Positions 1 through 7,024 of a stretch of DNA of 64,000 bases are shown here, one piece after another (the stretch's first letter is position 1; the number at the start of each line of letters is the position of its first letter). Below the pieces are notes generated by a model that was not told the origin of the DNA, made no database searches, and saw only the letters and a list, made by a program, of their open reading frames with translations. The translations under genes were made by a program, and so were the position numbers. The DNA comes from Bog-756 sp963824645 (lineage in GTDB: Bacteria > Actinomycetota > Acidimicrobiia > Acidimicrobiales > RAAP-2), in the NCBI GenBank assembly GCA_963824645.1, contig CAWGQC010000012.1:186001-250000 (forward strand). Reading direction: 5' to 3'.

Positions 1-1135
1 TCAGTACCAGCGGGGCGACGACCGCCACGGACTGTGCTGTCGGCACCTACCAGCCCAACTCGGGCCAGTCCGCCTGCCTGGCTACCGATCCTGGCAGCTT
101 CGTGGCCACCACAGGGGCTATCTCGGAGTCAGCATGTCCCGCTGGCACCTACCAGCCCAACTCGGGACAGTCTGCCTGTCTGGCGGCCGACCCCGGTAAC
201 GCCGTGGCCTCGACCGGGGCCACCTCCGAGACTCCCTGTGCTGTCGGCACCTATCAGCCGGAATCGGGTCAGTCCGCCTGCCTGCCCGCCGACCCTGGCA
301 GCTACGTCGGCACCGCGGGGGCCATCGCAGAGTCAGCTTGTGGCCTAGGCACCTACAGCTCGCTCTCGGGCCAATCCAGCTGCACGGCAGCCCCGGCCGG
401 AACTTACGTAGACACGACGTGGGGCGTCAGCACCTGTCGACTGTGGCGTAGGCACTTTCAATCCGACCACCGGCCAGACGAGCTGCACGGACGCCCCGGC
501 GGGGTCGTATGTGGACTCGACCGGAGCTACCTCAGCCACCCTGTGCTCAACCGGGACGTACAGCGGGTCCCCAGGAGCGTCGAGCTGCACCCCCGCCCCA
601 CCCGGCACCTACGTCGATACCACCGGGGCGATCGCAGCTACCGACTGTGCCCTCGGTACCTACCAGCCAGATGCGGGTCAAACCAGCTGCATCTCGGCCC
701 CGCCTAACACCTATGTGGACACGACCGGGGCAACGGCCGCCACGCCTTGCCCGGCGGGCACCTACAACCCCAACTCGGGTTCGACCAGCGCGGCCGCCTG
801 TATCCCCGTGCCTTTCGGTATCAGCCACCACCTCGCTGCCCAACGCCACTCCTGGCACCAAGTACCTACCCACGGTGACACTCCAGGCCGAAGGGGTCGG
901 AACGAGCGCCCCCGGTTACACCACCACCCTCAAGTGGGCCAGAAGGTCTCCCTGCCCAAGGGGATGAAGCTCTCCTCCAAGGGCGTGCTCTCGGGGACGC
1001 CGAACAAGAGCCTGGCTGGCCGGTCCCAGTTCGGTGACGGTGAAGGTGACCGAGACGGTGACCACCCTCAACGGGACGAAGAAGGTCAAGACCAAGACGA
1101 CGGCCGAGGCCACGATTCCACTCGCCATTACCTGA
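1..1135 (+). pseudogene. Cys-rich 34-residue repeat surface protein, 3' part, frameshifted
   Basis: The window opens inside a coding region built from a 34-residue (102-bp) tandem repeat with two Cys per unit. The pattern is roughly C-A-x-G-T-Y-Q-P-x-S-G-Q-S-x-C, then a PG[ST]YV..TGA segment. The first Cys codons lie at 33, 135, 237, 339, 442, 544, 646 and 748, so spacing is exactly 102 bp except one unit of 103. The repeat resembles the ephrin-receptor-like/GCC2-GCC3 Cys repeat. Downstream is an Ig-like segment with the putative-Ig signature KGVLSGTPN, then a Val/Thr-rich end and TGA at 1133-1135. Reading it through needs frame changes near 420 (extra base), 815 (extra), 942 (missing) and 1020 (extra). 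The family suggests a secreted or cell-surface protein. It is either a real pseudogene or poorly resolved sequence; the start is outside the window. Confidence 0.75.
33..849 (+). repeat. 102-bp in-frame tandem repeat, 8 units
   Basis: Eight consecutive coding units of 102 bp, each starting at a Cys codon. Units are diverged at the base level but keep GTY, SGQ and PG[ST]YV positions. The only length change is one extra T near 420. The array continues off the left edge of the window. Confidence 0.85.
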
Positions 1136-1354
1136 GCAAGCCAATCGCAGGTGGGGTTCAGGGGGTGCCCCCAGGGACACGGCCGTTTGAGAGCACCATG
1201 CAGGCCCCTGGGTGGGGACCCTTTGAGCGCATGGGGTATGGGTTCAGGCTGCCCACTCCGTCCGAAGCGGTGCTGGTGTACTGAGGGTTGGGTTCGCCCC
1301 TCCGACACGCACCGGAACAGCTCGGTACCCTTGAGTACCTGGCCCGAGGATGGA

Positions 1355-1627
1355 GTGACAGCTCTGGACCTCTGGAGCGGGTCGTTCGATCCATCCTCGT
1401 ATAACGGTCGGCTATACGAGGATGGGCGTGTAGCGGTCCAGACGTGCTCGTGCGGTGAACTTGGGTGCGGTGGAGTCGTCGCTCGCATTCAGTTCAGCGA
1501 CGAGACAGTCACCTGGGATGACTTCCGCCACTGGAACTATCTCACTCCTCAGGGAATGGGCTCGTTCGTTTTCTCCCGGGCTGAGTACGACCGAGCCTTG
1601 GCCGACGCTCGCCAAGAGGACAGTTAG
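1355..1627 (+). CDS. small CGELGCGG-type hypothetical protein (possibly N-truncated)
   Basis: The reading frame contains a convincing conserved core: GRVAVQTCSCGELGCGG, then VVARI, VTWDDFR and a C-terminal F.FSRAEYDRAL helix. I recall this arrangement (C.CG.LGCG followed by VTWxDFR) from short actinobacterial proteins of unknown function that are usually about 120-130 residues. The open frame reaches back to 1151, but the part before about 1350 looks like non-coding translation. I place the start at GTG 1355 (90 aa); TTG 1331 is also possible. The N-terminal third may be lost. A perfect 13-bp inverted repeat lies inside the frame at 1391-1425. No function can be assigned; the paired Cys suggest metal binding, which is inference. 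Confidence 0.5.
   Translation: MTALDLWSGSFDPSSYNGRLYEDGRVAVQTCSCGELGCGGVVARIQFSDETVTWDDFRHWNYLTPQGMGSFVFSRAEYDRALADARQEDS
1391..1425. repeat. perfect 13-bp inverted repeat, 9-nt loop
   Basis: CCATCCTCGTATA at 1391-1403 is followed by a 9-nt spacer and its exact reverse complement at 1413-1425. It lies inside the small CGELGCGG reading frame. In RNA it would form a strong hairpin. There is no T-run after it, so a terminator is not obvious. Confidence 0.8.
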
Positions 1628-1716
1628 CGATCGCCGAGCAGCCCCAGTGTCGATCGCCCCGAATCGATAACCGGCCTCCGAGCCGGCGGTCAGGGATACC
1701 TCCCTATGCGTCGTGC

Positions 1717-2193
1717 ATGATGGGAGGGGTGGAGGTTCGACGAGTCCGGATGACCGATCCTGAGGGCGTGGAGGCGCTGGAAGGCTGGACCGTTTATGAA
1801 CGTGCGTTGTACGGGGACCACCCGGAGCTGAATGCCGCCGAAGCATCCGACTTCGAGCCGCCTAATGGTGCGTTCTTTGTGGTACTCGTCGATGGAGCGA
1901 CTGTGGCCGGAGGCGGTTTCCGCCGAATATCTCCTGACACTTGCGAGGTCAAGCGGATGTGGACCGATCCTCAGCAGCGAAGAAAGGGTCACGCCTCCGC
2001 CATCCTCGACGCCATCGAGGACGAAGCACGGAAGCTGGGGTACTCAGCACTGTGTCTTGAAACCGGTCAGGCTCAACAGGAGGCTCTCGGTCTGTACCAG
2101 AGGCGCTACCACCCCATTTGGGCCTACCACTACGACGATGCTGTCGCGTTTGGCTACTCCCTGTTGAGCAGGCAAGAGATCGGTCCTGCATAA
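1717..2193 (+). CDS. GNAT-family N-acetyltransferase
   Basis: The 158-residue protein has the GNAT layout: N-terminal VRRVRMTDPEGVEAL, a central beta strand with AGGGFRRI, then CEVKRMWTDPQQRRKGHASAIL. The last segment is motif A (R/Q-x-x-G-x-A/G), which binds the acetyl-CoA pyrophosphate. The helix A-L-C-L-E-T follows. Such enzymes transfer acetyl from acetyl-CoA to an amine; the substrate cannot be read from sequence. The start is ATG 1717; ATG 1720 or GTG 1729 are alternatives. It is followed on the same strand by the pterin dehydratase-like gene after 143 bp, so co-transcription is uncertain. Confidence 0.85.
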   Translation: MMGGVEVRRVRMTDPEGVEALEGWTVYERALYGDHPELNAAEASDFEPPNGAFFVVLVDGATVAGGGFRRISPDTCEVKRMWTDPQQRRKGHASAILDAIEDEARKLGYSALCLETGQAQQEALGLYQRRYHPIWAYHYDDAVAFGYSLLSRQEIGPA

Positions 2194-2336
2194 GCGGTAC
2201 AGACCCGGTGAGCGGGGATACTCTGGATCGGGTTTGGGTGGTGTTCTATCGTTGCTGCGCTGGTCTGGACAGACAACGGCTACCTCAGTCCCGGCCCCGC
2301 TGGTTCTCTGCTCTGGGTCGGGGCAGAATCAGATCC

Positions 2337-2645
2337 GTGGAACGACTCAGTAACCAGCAAATCCTCGAGGCGGGTCTCACCGATTGGCGAAAGTTGTCCC
2401 AGCCGCTGTACGCCCGCTTCCTGATCCCGAACCTGGCAGAAGCAGCCAACTTCGTTGCCGCAGTAGCCGAGGTTGCCGAAGCCGATAGCCGACACCTCGA
2501 TGTGAGGCTGGGCCACGGAGTTGTTGACCTCTCACTGTGTACCCACGCTGACGGTTTGTGGGTCACGCAGAAGGACATCGACTTGGCGAGAAAGATCAGT
2601 TCTGTGGCCGAAGCGAACGGTCTGATGGCTGATCCATCGCGGTGA
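2337..2645 (+). CDS. pterin-4a-carbinolamine dehydratase-like protein
   Basis: The 102-residue product begins at GTG 2337 with ERLSNQQILEAGLTDWRKL, the usual opening of PCD/DCoH proteins (LS..EI...L..W). The middle F.I.....A..FV..VAE.AE...RHLDVRL, then VDLSLCTHADG and a final T..D..LA..I helix, follow the family. The canonical HHP motif is degenerate here (DSRHLDV), so catalytic activity as a 4a-hydroxytetrahydropterin dehydratase is doubtful. Its stop overlaps the start of the VOC gene (GTGA), so the two are translationally coupled. I recall single proteins in actinobacteria carrying PCD and glyoxalase-like halves together, which makes this look like a split version. The longer upstream open frame from 2118 does not look coding. 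Confidence 0.7.
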   Translation: MERLSNQQILEAGLTDWRKLSQPLYARFLIPNLAEAANFVAAVAEVAEADSRHLDVRLGHGVVDLSLCTHADGLWVTQKDIDLARKISSVAEANGLMADPSR

Positions 2646-2986
2646 CCCAGCTAGAGGTCGGGCTGGACACCGCACATGAGGACAGGATTGGCCCGTTCTG
2701 GTCGGTCCTGCTGACGGGGAGCCCGGACAACAAGGTCTCTGACTCGATATTCGACCCGACCGGTCGCCTCCCAGCCATCTGGTTCCAGAGCACGGAGGAT
2801 CATGAGTCACCGCGTCAACGCTGGCACTTCGATCTTTGGCTGGCACCCGAGGTCGCCGACGAGCGGATCGCCGCTGCCGTGTCAATCGGTGGATCTGTGG
2901 TCGATGCGTCTGGGGGACCATCCTTTACGGTGCTTGCCGATCCCGACGGGAACCGGGTGTGCATCTGCACTACCGTTGGTCGCTGA
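2642..2986 (+). CDS. VOC / glyoxalase-like domain protein
   Basis: The 114-residue protein starts at GTG 2642 inside the stop of the PCD-like gene. It shows a glyoxalase_6-type vicinal oxygen chelate fold: FWSVLLTGS, then IWFQ, HFDLWLAPEVADERIAAAVSIGGSVVD and a terminal F.VLADPDGNRVCIC. The last segment is the classic end of the VOC domain (DPDGN). VOC proteins use a divalent metal to act on small vicinal-oxygen substrates or bind antibiotics. The substrate is unknown. Its coupling to the PCD-like gene suggests the two products work together or were once one chain. Confidence 0.75.
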   Translation: MTQLEVGLDTAHEDRIGPFWSVLLTGSPDNKVSDSIFDPTGRLPAIWFQSTEDHESPRQRWHFDLWLAPEVADERIAAAVSIGGSVVDASGGPSFTVLADPDGNRVCICTTVGR

Positions 2987-3302
2987 ATCGGCCACCCTTG
3001 CCTTGACCGGCTCCTGACCTTTCGACTCCCGATACCGTCGTCTGATCACTACTTGCCGAAGTCCACACGCGTTGATTAGGCCACATTCCCGGCGACGCTC
3101 CTATCAATGTCAAGCCCTTCTTTGGGGCTCCGGGGTGAAGACAGCGGACAGAACAATGATGAGCCACTCGAGGGACGATGGCATGCTCTTATGAAGTCAC
3201 GCGTCTTGTGAGAACAGGCCCGAGTCGTGGGTCGGCGGGTCGCCGGTAAGTCAACCCCGAGGGGCGACAGTTAGGGGGTGAGCCAGACCCACGGCCCGGG
3301 AA
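2987..3302. other. gap: probable IS110 3'-flank, no gene seen
   Basis: These 316 bp separate the VOC gene from the end of the IS110 reading frame. No open frame here has a recognisable protein. Part of it should be the non-coding end of the IS110 element, but IS110 elements lack clear terminal repeats and I could not place the boundary. Confidence 0.5.
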
Positions 3303-3861
3303 TCAGCCGCGAGGGAGGTAGCGATAGACCTCGCGAGCGATGTAGCGCTGAAGGATGCGGATGATGTCCCGTTGGTCCGGCCTTCCTTCACGCGACGATC
3401 GAAGTACGCCCGTGTGTCGGGGTCGTGGGCGATGCGCACCATGGCGATCCGCCACAGGGCACTGTTGGCCTGACGGTCACCGCCGTTGTGCCGACGGAAG
3501 TGACCGGCGTTCTTGCCGGAGTCGGCCGGGACCGGCGAGTCGCCACACAGGTGGGCCCAGGCGGCTTCCGAGTGAAGCCGTTCAGGGTTATCGCCGGCGG
3601 CCACCAGGAGCGAGGCGGCGGTGTCGGGACCGACACCGAAGCGGGCCATCAGCTCGGGTGCAGTGGCAAGGAGGAGGGACTCGATCTTCTCGTCCAGCTC
3701 GGCGAGCTCCTGATCGAAACTCTGGATGCGGTGGGCCAACGACGACAGCGATGCCTTGGTTGCTGCCGTCACAGGGTCCGTCGACCTTGTCTCTCGGAAC
3801 TTGGCGCATTCGTTGACGAGGGCGTTGACCGTGAGGCCCTTCAGGCGGGAATGGAGCTGTT

Positions 3862-3886
3862 TGGGCTTCCTCCGGTTTGACGGACA
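3862..3886. repeat. IS3 left terminal inverted repeat
   Basis: This 25-bp end matches the reverse complement of 5134-5158 at 21 positions. The shared core is TCCGGTT-y-GACGGACA. It is preceded by target copy GTT at 3859-3861. Confidence 0.9.
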
Positions 3887-3916
3887 TCCACCATCAGGGG
3901 CACTGCCCCGGAAAGG

Positions 3917-4234
3917 ATGTCCAAAATGGAGACCATGGAGAGGAAGAAGCCCCGCCCCCGTCGGTCGTTCACACCGGAGTTCAAGGCTGAGATTGTCGAG
4001 CTGTGCCGCCACGGTGATCGCAGCATCGGCCAGGTGGCCAGGGACTTCGATCTGACCGAGACCAACGTGCGGAACTGGGTGAAACAAGCGGAGATCGACC
4101 AGGGTGAACGCCCCGGTCTCACCACCGAGGAGAAAGAGGAGCTCACCCGCTTGCGTCGGGAGAACCGCTCCCTCAAAGAGGACGTGGAGATCCTCAAGCG
4201 TGCAACGGTTTTCTTCGCCAAGGAGACCCGATGA
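3917..4234 (+). CDS. IS3 OrfA (transposase, HTH subunit)
   Basis: The 105-residue protein has an HTH_Tnp_1 domain (about residues 12-60: RRSFTPEFKAEIVELC, SIGQVARDFDLTETNVRNWV) that binds the element ends. A leucine-zipper-like coiled coil follows (EELTRLRRENRSLKEDVEIL) for multimerisation. It ends in the usual LKRATVFFAKE. The stop overlaps the orfB start (ATGA at 4231), so OrfB is probably made by coupling or by -1 frameshifting to an OrfAB fusion. No A-rich slippery heptamer is evident at the junction. Confidence 0.92.
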   Translation: MSKMETMERKKPRPRRSFTPEFKAEIVELCRHGDRSIGQVARDFDLTETNVRNWVKQAEIDQGERPGLTTEEKEELTRLRRENRSLKEDVEILKRATVFFAKETR

Positions 4235-5118
4235 AGCTGGACCCCTTCATCGAGGCGGAGAAGACTGCAGGTCACAGCGTCCAAAAGACGTGCGACCTGT
4301 TCGAGGTCTCCCGTTCCGCCTACTACCAGCGCAGAACCGGTGTTCCCTCCGCCCGGGCCGCCACCGACGCCGAGCTGACCAACCAGATCACCGAGGTATT
4401 CAACGAGTCCAAGGGCACCTATGGATCTCCGAGGGTCCACCAAGAGCTCGGTCACCGGGGGATCACCTGCGGCCGGCGACGGGTGACCAGACTCATGCGG
4501 TTGGCCGGCCTCGAGGGACGGTGCAAGAAGCGCTGGCGGAAGACCACGGTCGCCGACCCCGAGGCCGAGGCGGCCAAGGACCTGATCCAACGCCACTTCG
4601 GACCCTCTGAGGAGATCGACCGTCGCTATGTCGGGGACATCACCTACATCGCCACCTGGGAGGGGTGGGCCTACCTGGCCACCGTCATCGACCTGGCCAG
4701 CCGCAAGGTGGTGGGCTGGTCACTGGCCGACCACATGAGGACCGAGTTGGTCGAGGACGCACTGACTTTGGCCTTCGCCAACCGAGCACCTGAAGAAGGA
4801 GTCATTTTTCACTCGGACCGCGGCTGTCAATACACGAGTCGAGACTTCGCCGAACTGGCTCGGAGCAACGGCTTCGTGCTCTCGGTCGGGAGGAAGGGCG
4901 AGTGCTGGGATAACGCGGTGGCCGAGTCCTTCTTTGCCACCATCAAGCGTGAGCTCATCGACATGCGGGCGTGGCCGACGAGGGCAGGACTACACCGTGC
5001 CGTCTTCGAGTACATCGAGGGCTGGTACAACACCCGCCGGCTGCACTCGACGCTCGGCTACCTCAGCCCGAGCCGGTACGAAACGCTCCACCACAACGCC
5101 GACCGTCAGGCGGCATAA
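4231..5118 (+). CDS. IS3 OrfB (DDE transposase)
   Basis: The 295-residue protein has an HTH_21 segment (about 55-110: SKGTYGSPRVHQELGH, then RRRVTRLMR) and an rve integrase core. The catalytic triad is visible: D in YVGDITYI, D in FHSDRGCQYTS, and E in ECWDNAVAESFF, 35 residues on as in the DD(35)E type. The end (GWYNTRRLHSTLGYLSP) is standard. It catalyses cut and joining of the IS ends. The frame is -1 relative to orfA. It is full length with no lesion seen. Confidence 0.95.
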   Translation: MKLDPFIEAEKTAGHSVQKTCDLFEVSRSAYYQRRTGVPSARAATDAELTNQITEVFNESKGTYGSPRVHQELGHRGITCGRRRVTRLMRLAGLEGRCKKRWRKTTVADPEAEAAKDLIQRHFGPSEEIDRRYVGDITYIATWEGWAYLATVIDLASRKVVGWSLADHMRTELVEDALTLAFANRAPEEGVIFHSDRGCQYTSRDFAELARSNGFVLSVGRKGECWDNAVAESFFATIKRELIDMRAWPTRAGLHRAVFEYIEGWYNTRRLHSTLGYLSPSRYETLHHNADRQAA

Positions 5119-5133
5119 TCAACTGAAGCAACC

Positions 5134-5158
5134 TGTCCGTCGAACCGGATCAAGTCCA
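5134..5158. repeat. IS3 right terminal inverted repeat
   Basis: Right end of the IS3 element. Its reverse complement starts TGGACTTGATCCGG and shares TCCGGTT-y-GACGGACA with the left end. It is followed by target copy GTT at 5159-5161. Confidence 0.9.
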
Positions 5159-5651
5159 GTTCAGGGGCGGTAACGCCTAAGTGCCGCATCTGGACGATGG
5201 CCTTCACACGAGCCTGCCGGGCCGAGCGCTTGGCCACCACCAACACCCGGATGGCCTCGACGGGACCGTCCTTGGTCTTGCCCTGACCGAGGGCCCGACC
5301 ACTGATGACGGCCCGGGCAGCCTCCACCGCATCGAGGGAGTCGGACTTGCCGTGATTGCGTCGGGCCTGGCGGTTGGGCCGACTGACCTCAACGACTTCG
5401 ACGCCTTTCCGGCGGAGAAATCGGGCCAGACCCGCTCCATAGGAGCCGGTGCCTTCGACTCCGACCTTGGCGACCTGTCCGAACTCCTCGAGCCAGGCCA
5501 ACAGCCCTTTGTAGCCGGCGGCGTCGGCGTTGAAGGACTCGGTCCCGACGAGTCGACCCAACGGATCGAGTGCGGCAGCGACGTGGGTATCCAGATGGGT
5601 ATCGACACCACCCGTGATTCCGGGGGGAGCTTCTACGATGGTCATGGCCAT

Positions 5652-5959
5652 CCCTTCCTTCCTTAGCGGTTGAGGGGTGGCACGGCCGTCCTCGATCGGA
5701 GTGACGGGTGGTCCGAGTTGTTCCTAGCAACCCGGTCCGATCACCCAACCTCAAAGACGGGGCGTGCCGTTGTCGATGTCCGCTGGAAGAGCTCGGCCGA
5801 CGACGTCCAAGGACGCCTCATGACTGCAAGTCAGGCCGAATCTCCCAGTGCTCCCGAAGCTATTGAGGACCAGCTGCGAAGCGGTGGACCCTCAAGGCCA
5901 TTGTCATTGTTAGGGGGCAGGTCATTGGCTTGGCTGCATCGTTGGGGCACCATTTGGGG
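5652..5959 (-). ncRNA. candidate IS110 bridge-RNA region (5' non-coding end)
   Basis: Upstream of the IS110 start there is a 308-bp stretch with no convincing gene on either strand. IS110-group elements are known to carry a structured bridge RNA in the non-coding end before the transposase. One stem-loop fits that architecture: GGGTG at 5706-5710 pairs with CACCC at 5742-5746, and GTTG at 5717-5720 with CAAC at 5728-5731. Unpaired internal segments of 6 and 10 nt lie between the stems, like a guide loop. Boundaries are unknown and no homologue was compared. The far end of the interval may already be host DNA. Confidence 0.3.
5706..5746 (-). repeat. stem with internal loop in IS110 leader
   Basis: Outer stem GGGTG/CACCC (5 bp), internal loop, inner stem GTTG/CAAC (4 bp) and a 7-nt apical loop. 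It is the clearest secondary structure seen in the IS110 non-coding leader. Confidence 0.5.
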
Positions 5960-6460
5960 ATGGGCTCACCATCGTCGAATGTGCGGCTCCGTCGAGCCGA
6001 GCCGACGGACAACGACGCAGTTGCAACAGTGCACGTGCGGTCGTGGCAGGCGGCATACCGAGGACCCCTGCCTGACGTCTACTTCGATGGACTCAACGTA
6101 TCTGATCGGGCAGATCGCTACGCCTTCGACAATATGGATTCGGACTCCCCCTTGACGACGGTGGCGGTCGATGGACAAGTCATCTGTGGGTTTTCCACCA
6201 CTGGGCCCTGTCGGGATCCGGATGCTGCCGATGTTGGGGAGGTCCTTGCCATATATGTGGACCCCGACTGGTGGGATCAGGGAGTGGGGAGGATGCTGAT
6301 CCGTGACGCACGGGACCGCATGGCATCTCAAGGATTCCCTGAGGCCATACTCTGGGTCCTTGTCGGCACGAGCGGGCCGAGCGCTTCTACCGCCTTGACG
6401 GCTGGAGCGGTCCCTCCTCCCGGCGGTATGGGACGGGGCACAGTGCCTGCGCAGCACTAG
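5960..6460 (+). pseudogene. GNAT acetyltransferase with C-terminal frameshift
   Basis: The frame from ATG 5960 reads VRLRRAEPTDNDAVATVHV, SWQAAYRG, then the motif-A region VLAIYVDPDWWDQGVGRMLI (Q-G-V-G-R) of GNAT enzymes. After ILWVLVG the frame drifts into unrelated sequence. Adding one base near 6367 restores ERAERFYRLDGW, the expected GNAT ending (acetyl-CoA-binding helix and strand). So there is one apparent deletion. If real, the acetyltransferase lacks its last strands and is probably inactive. GTG 6471 of the PPOX gene follows closely. The substrate cannot be told. Confidence 0.7.
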
Positions 6461-6463
6461 CGT
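6458..6463 (+). promoter_or_regulatory. -10 box (TAGCGT) for leaderless PPOX gene
   Basis: TAGCGT fits the actinobacterial TANNNT -10 box. It ends 7 nt before GTG 6471, which places transcription start at or next to the start codon. Confidence 0.4.
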
Positions 6464-6470
6464 CGAGATC

Positions 6471-6956
6471 GTGGAGATTCCCGCATTCGACGTTGATGGA
6501 TTTCTCAACGAACCTGGTAGATCTGCTCAAGTCGCCTCGGTCTCTCCAACATCAGTACCGTTGCTCGGAAGCTTGTGGTTCTTGTTTGAGAATGAGCGCT
6601 TTTGGTTCACGAGCGCACAGTCGTCGCCCCTGGCTCTGGCCGCAGCTAGAGGCGACGAGATCGCCGTCATCGTTGATGATTTCAGTCCACCTGAATCGAT
6701 CCGCCAGGTTCGTATACGGGGTAGGGGAAGCGTCGAGCGACACGATCACAGGAAAGTGCGAAGGATCTACGAGCGCTACTTGGGCGACCAGGAGCAATCG
6801 TGGCCAGCATTCTTTCGTGACCGGGTCGGCCTGACCAGGGGATGGACACTGTGGTCAGTGGATCCGGAGTCGGGCATCGCCGTGACTTCACCCGACTTCT
6901 TCGAGGCCGTCTACCGGTGGAACCGTCGAGCCGATGCACCCTTCACACAGCAGTGA
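6471..6956 (+). CDS. PPOX-class (FMN/F420-binding split-barrel) protein
   Basis: The 161-residue protein follows the pyridoxamine-phosphate-oxidase-like split barrel: VASVSPTSVPLLGSLWFLFENERFWFTS (near residues 21-48), IAVIVDDFSPPESIRQVRIRGRGSVE, then KVRRIYERYLGD. Family members bind FMN or the deazaflavin F420 and reduce or oxidise small substrates; actinobacterial ones often use F420. Which cofactor is used cannot be decided by eye. The start GTG 6471 is supported by a -10-like box 7 nt upstream. It converges on the SDR gene on the opposite strand, 68 bp away. Confidence 0.8.
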   Translation: MEIPAFDVDGFLNEPGRSAQVASVSPTSVPLLGSLWFLFENERFWFTSAQSSPLALAAARGDEIAVIVDDFSPPESIRQVRIRGRGSVERHDHRKVRRIYERYLGDQEQSWPAFFRDRVGLTRGWTLWSVDPESGIAVTSPDFFEAVYRWNRRADAPFTQQ

Positions 6957-7024
6957 AGGAGCCGTCCATCCGGTGATCTGGGGCAACCGACGCCTGCTCG
7001 CTAGCGCGGCACGTTCTACTGGTC

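Larger units (their letters stand above)
3862..5158 (+). mobile_element. complete IS3-family insertion sequence inside IS110
   Basis: The 1297-bp element is bounded by 25-bp imperfect terminal inverted repeats starting TGG and is flanked by a direct 3-bp duplication, GTT (3859-3861 and 5159-5161). It carries the two overlapping orfs typical of IS3. Both orfs are open, with all three DDE residues present, so the element may still be active. It inserted into the IS110 transposase gene, so it arrived later. Confidence 0.93.
3303..5651 (-). pseudogene. IS110-family transposase, interrupted by an IS3 element and frameshifted
   Basis: Two minus-strand pieces form one IS110 transposase. The N-terminal piece (5651 to about 5159) has GGVDTHLDTH, VEGTGSYG and KSDSLDAVEAARA, the DEDD RuvC-like residues. 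The C-terminal piece (3861 to 3303) has GVGPDTAASLLVAAGD, ERLHSEAAWAHLCG and the SGK serine of Transposase_20. Removing 3862-5158 plus one copy of GTT joins them exactly, restoring VTAPEQLHSRLKGL. A second lesion near 3380, probably one G lost from a G-run, shifts the last 20 or so residues; in the other frame they read DIIRILQRYIAREVYRYLPRG and stop at 3303. The start is ATG 5651 or ATG 5645, after AAGGAAGGAAGG. The element is dead through both the insertion and the shift. Confidence 0.9.

Noticed and set aside
33..849. The regular 102-bp repeats as a CRISPR array
   Set aside because: Units are contiguous coding sequence with conserved residues, not identical repeats with unique spacers.
4225..4240. 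Programmed -1 frameshift site between IS3 orfA and orfB
   Set aside because: No A6G or similar slippery run is visible; an ATGA stop/start overlap explains orfB expression as well.
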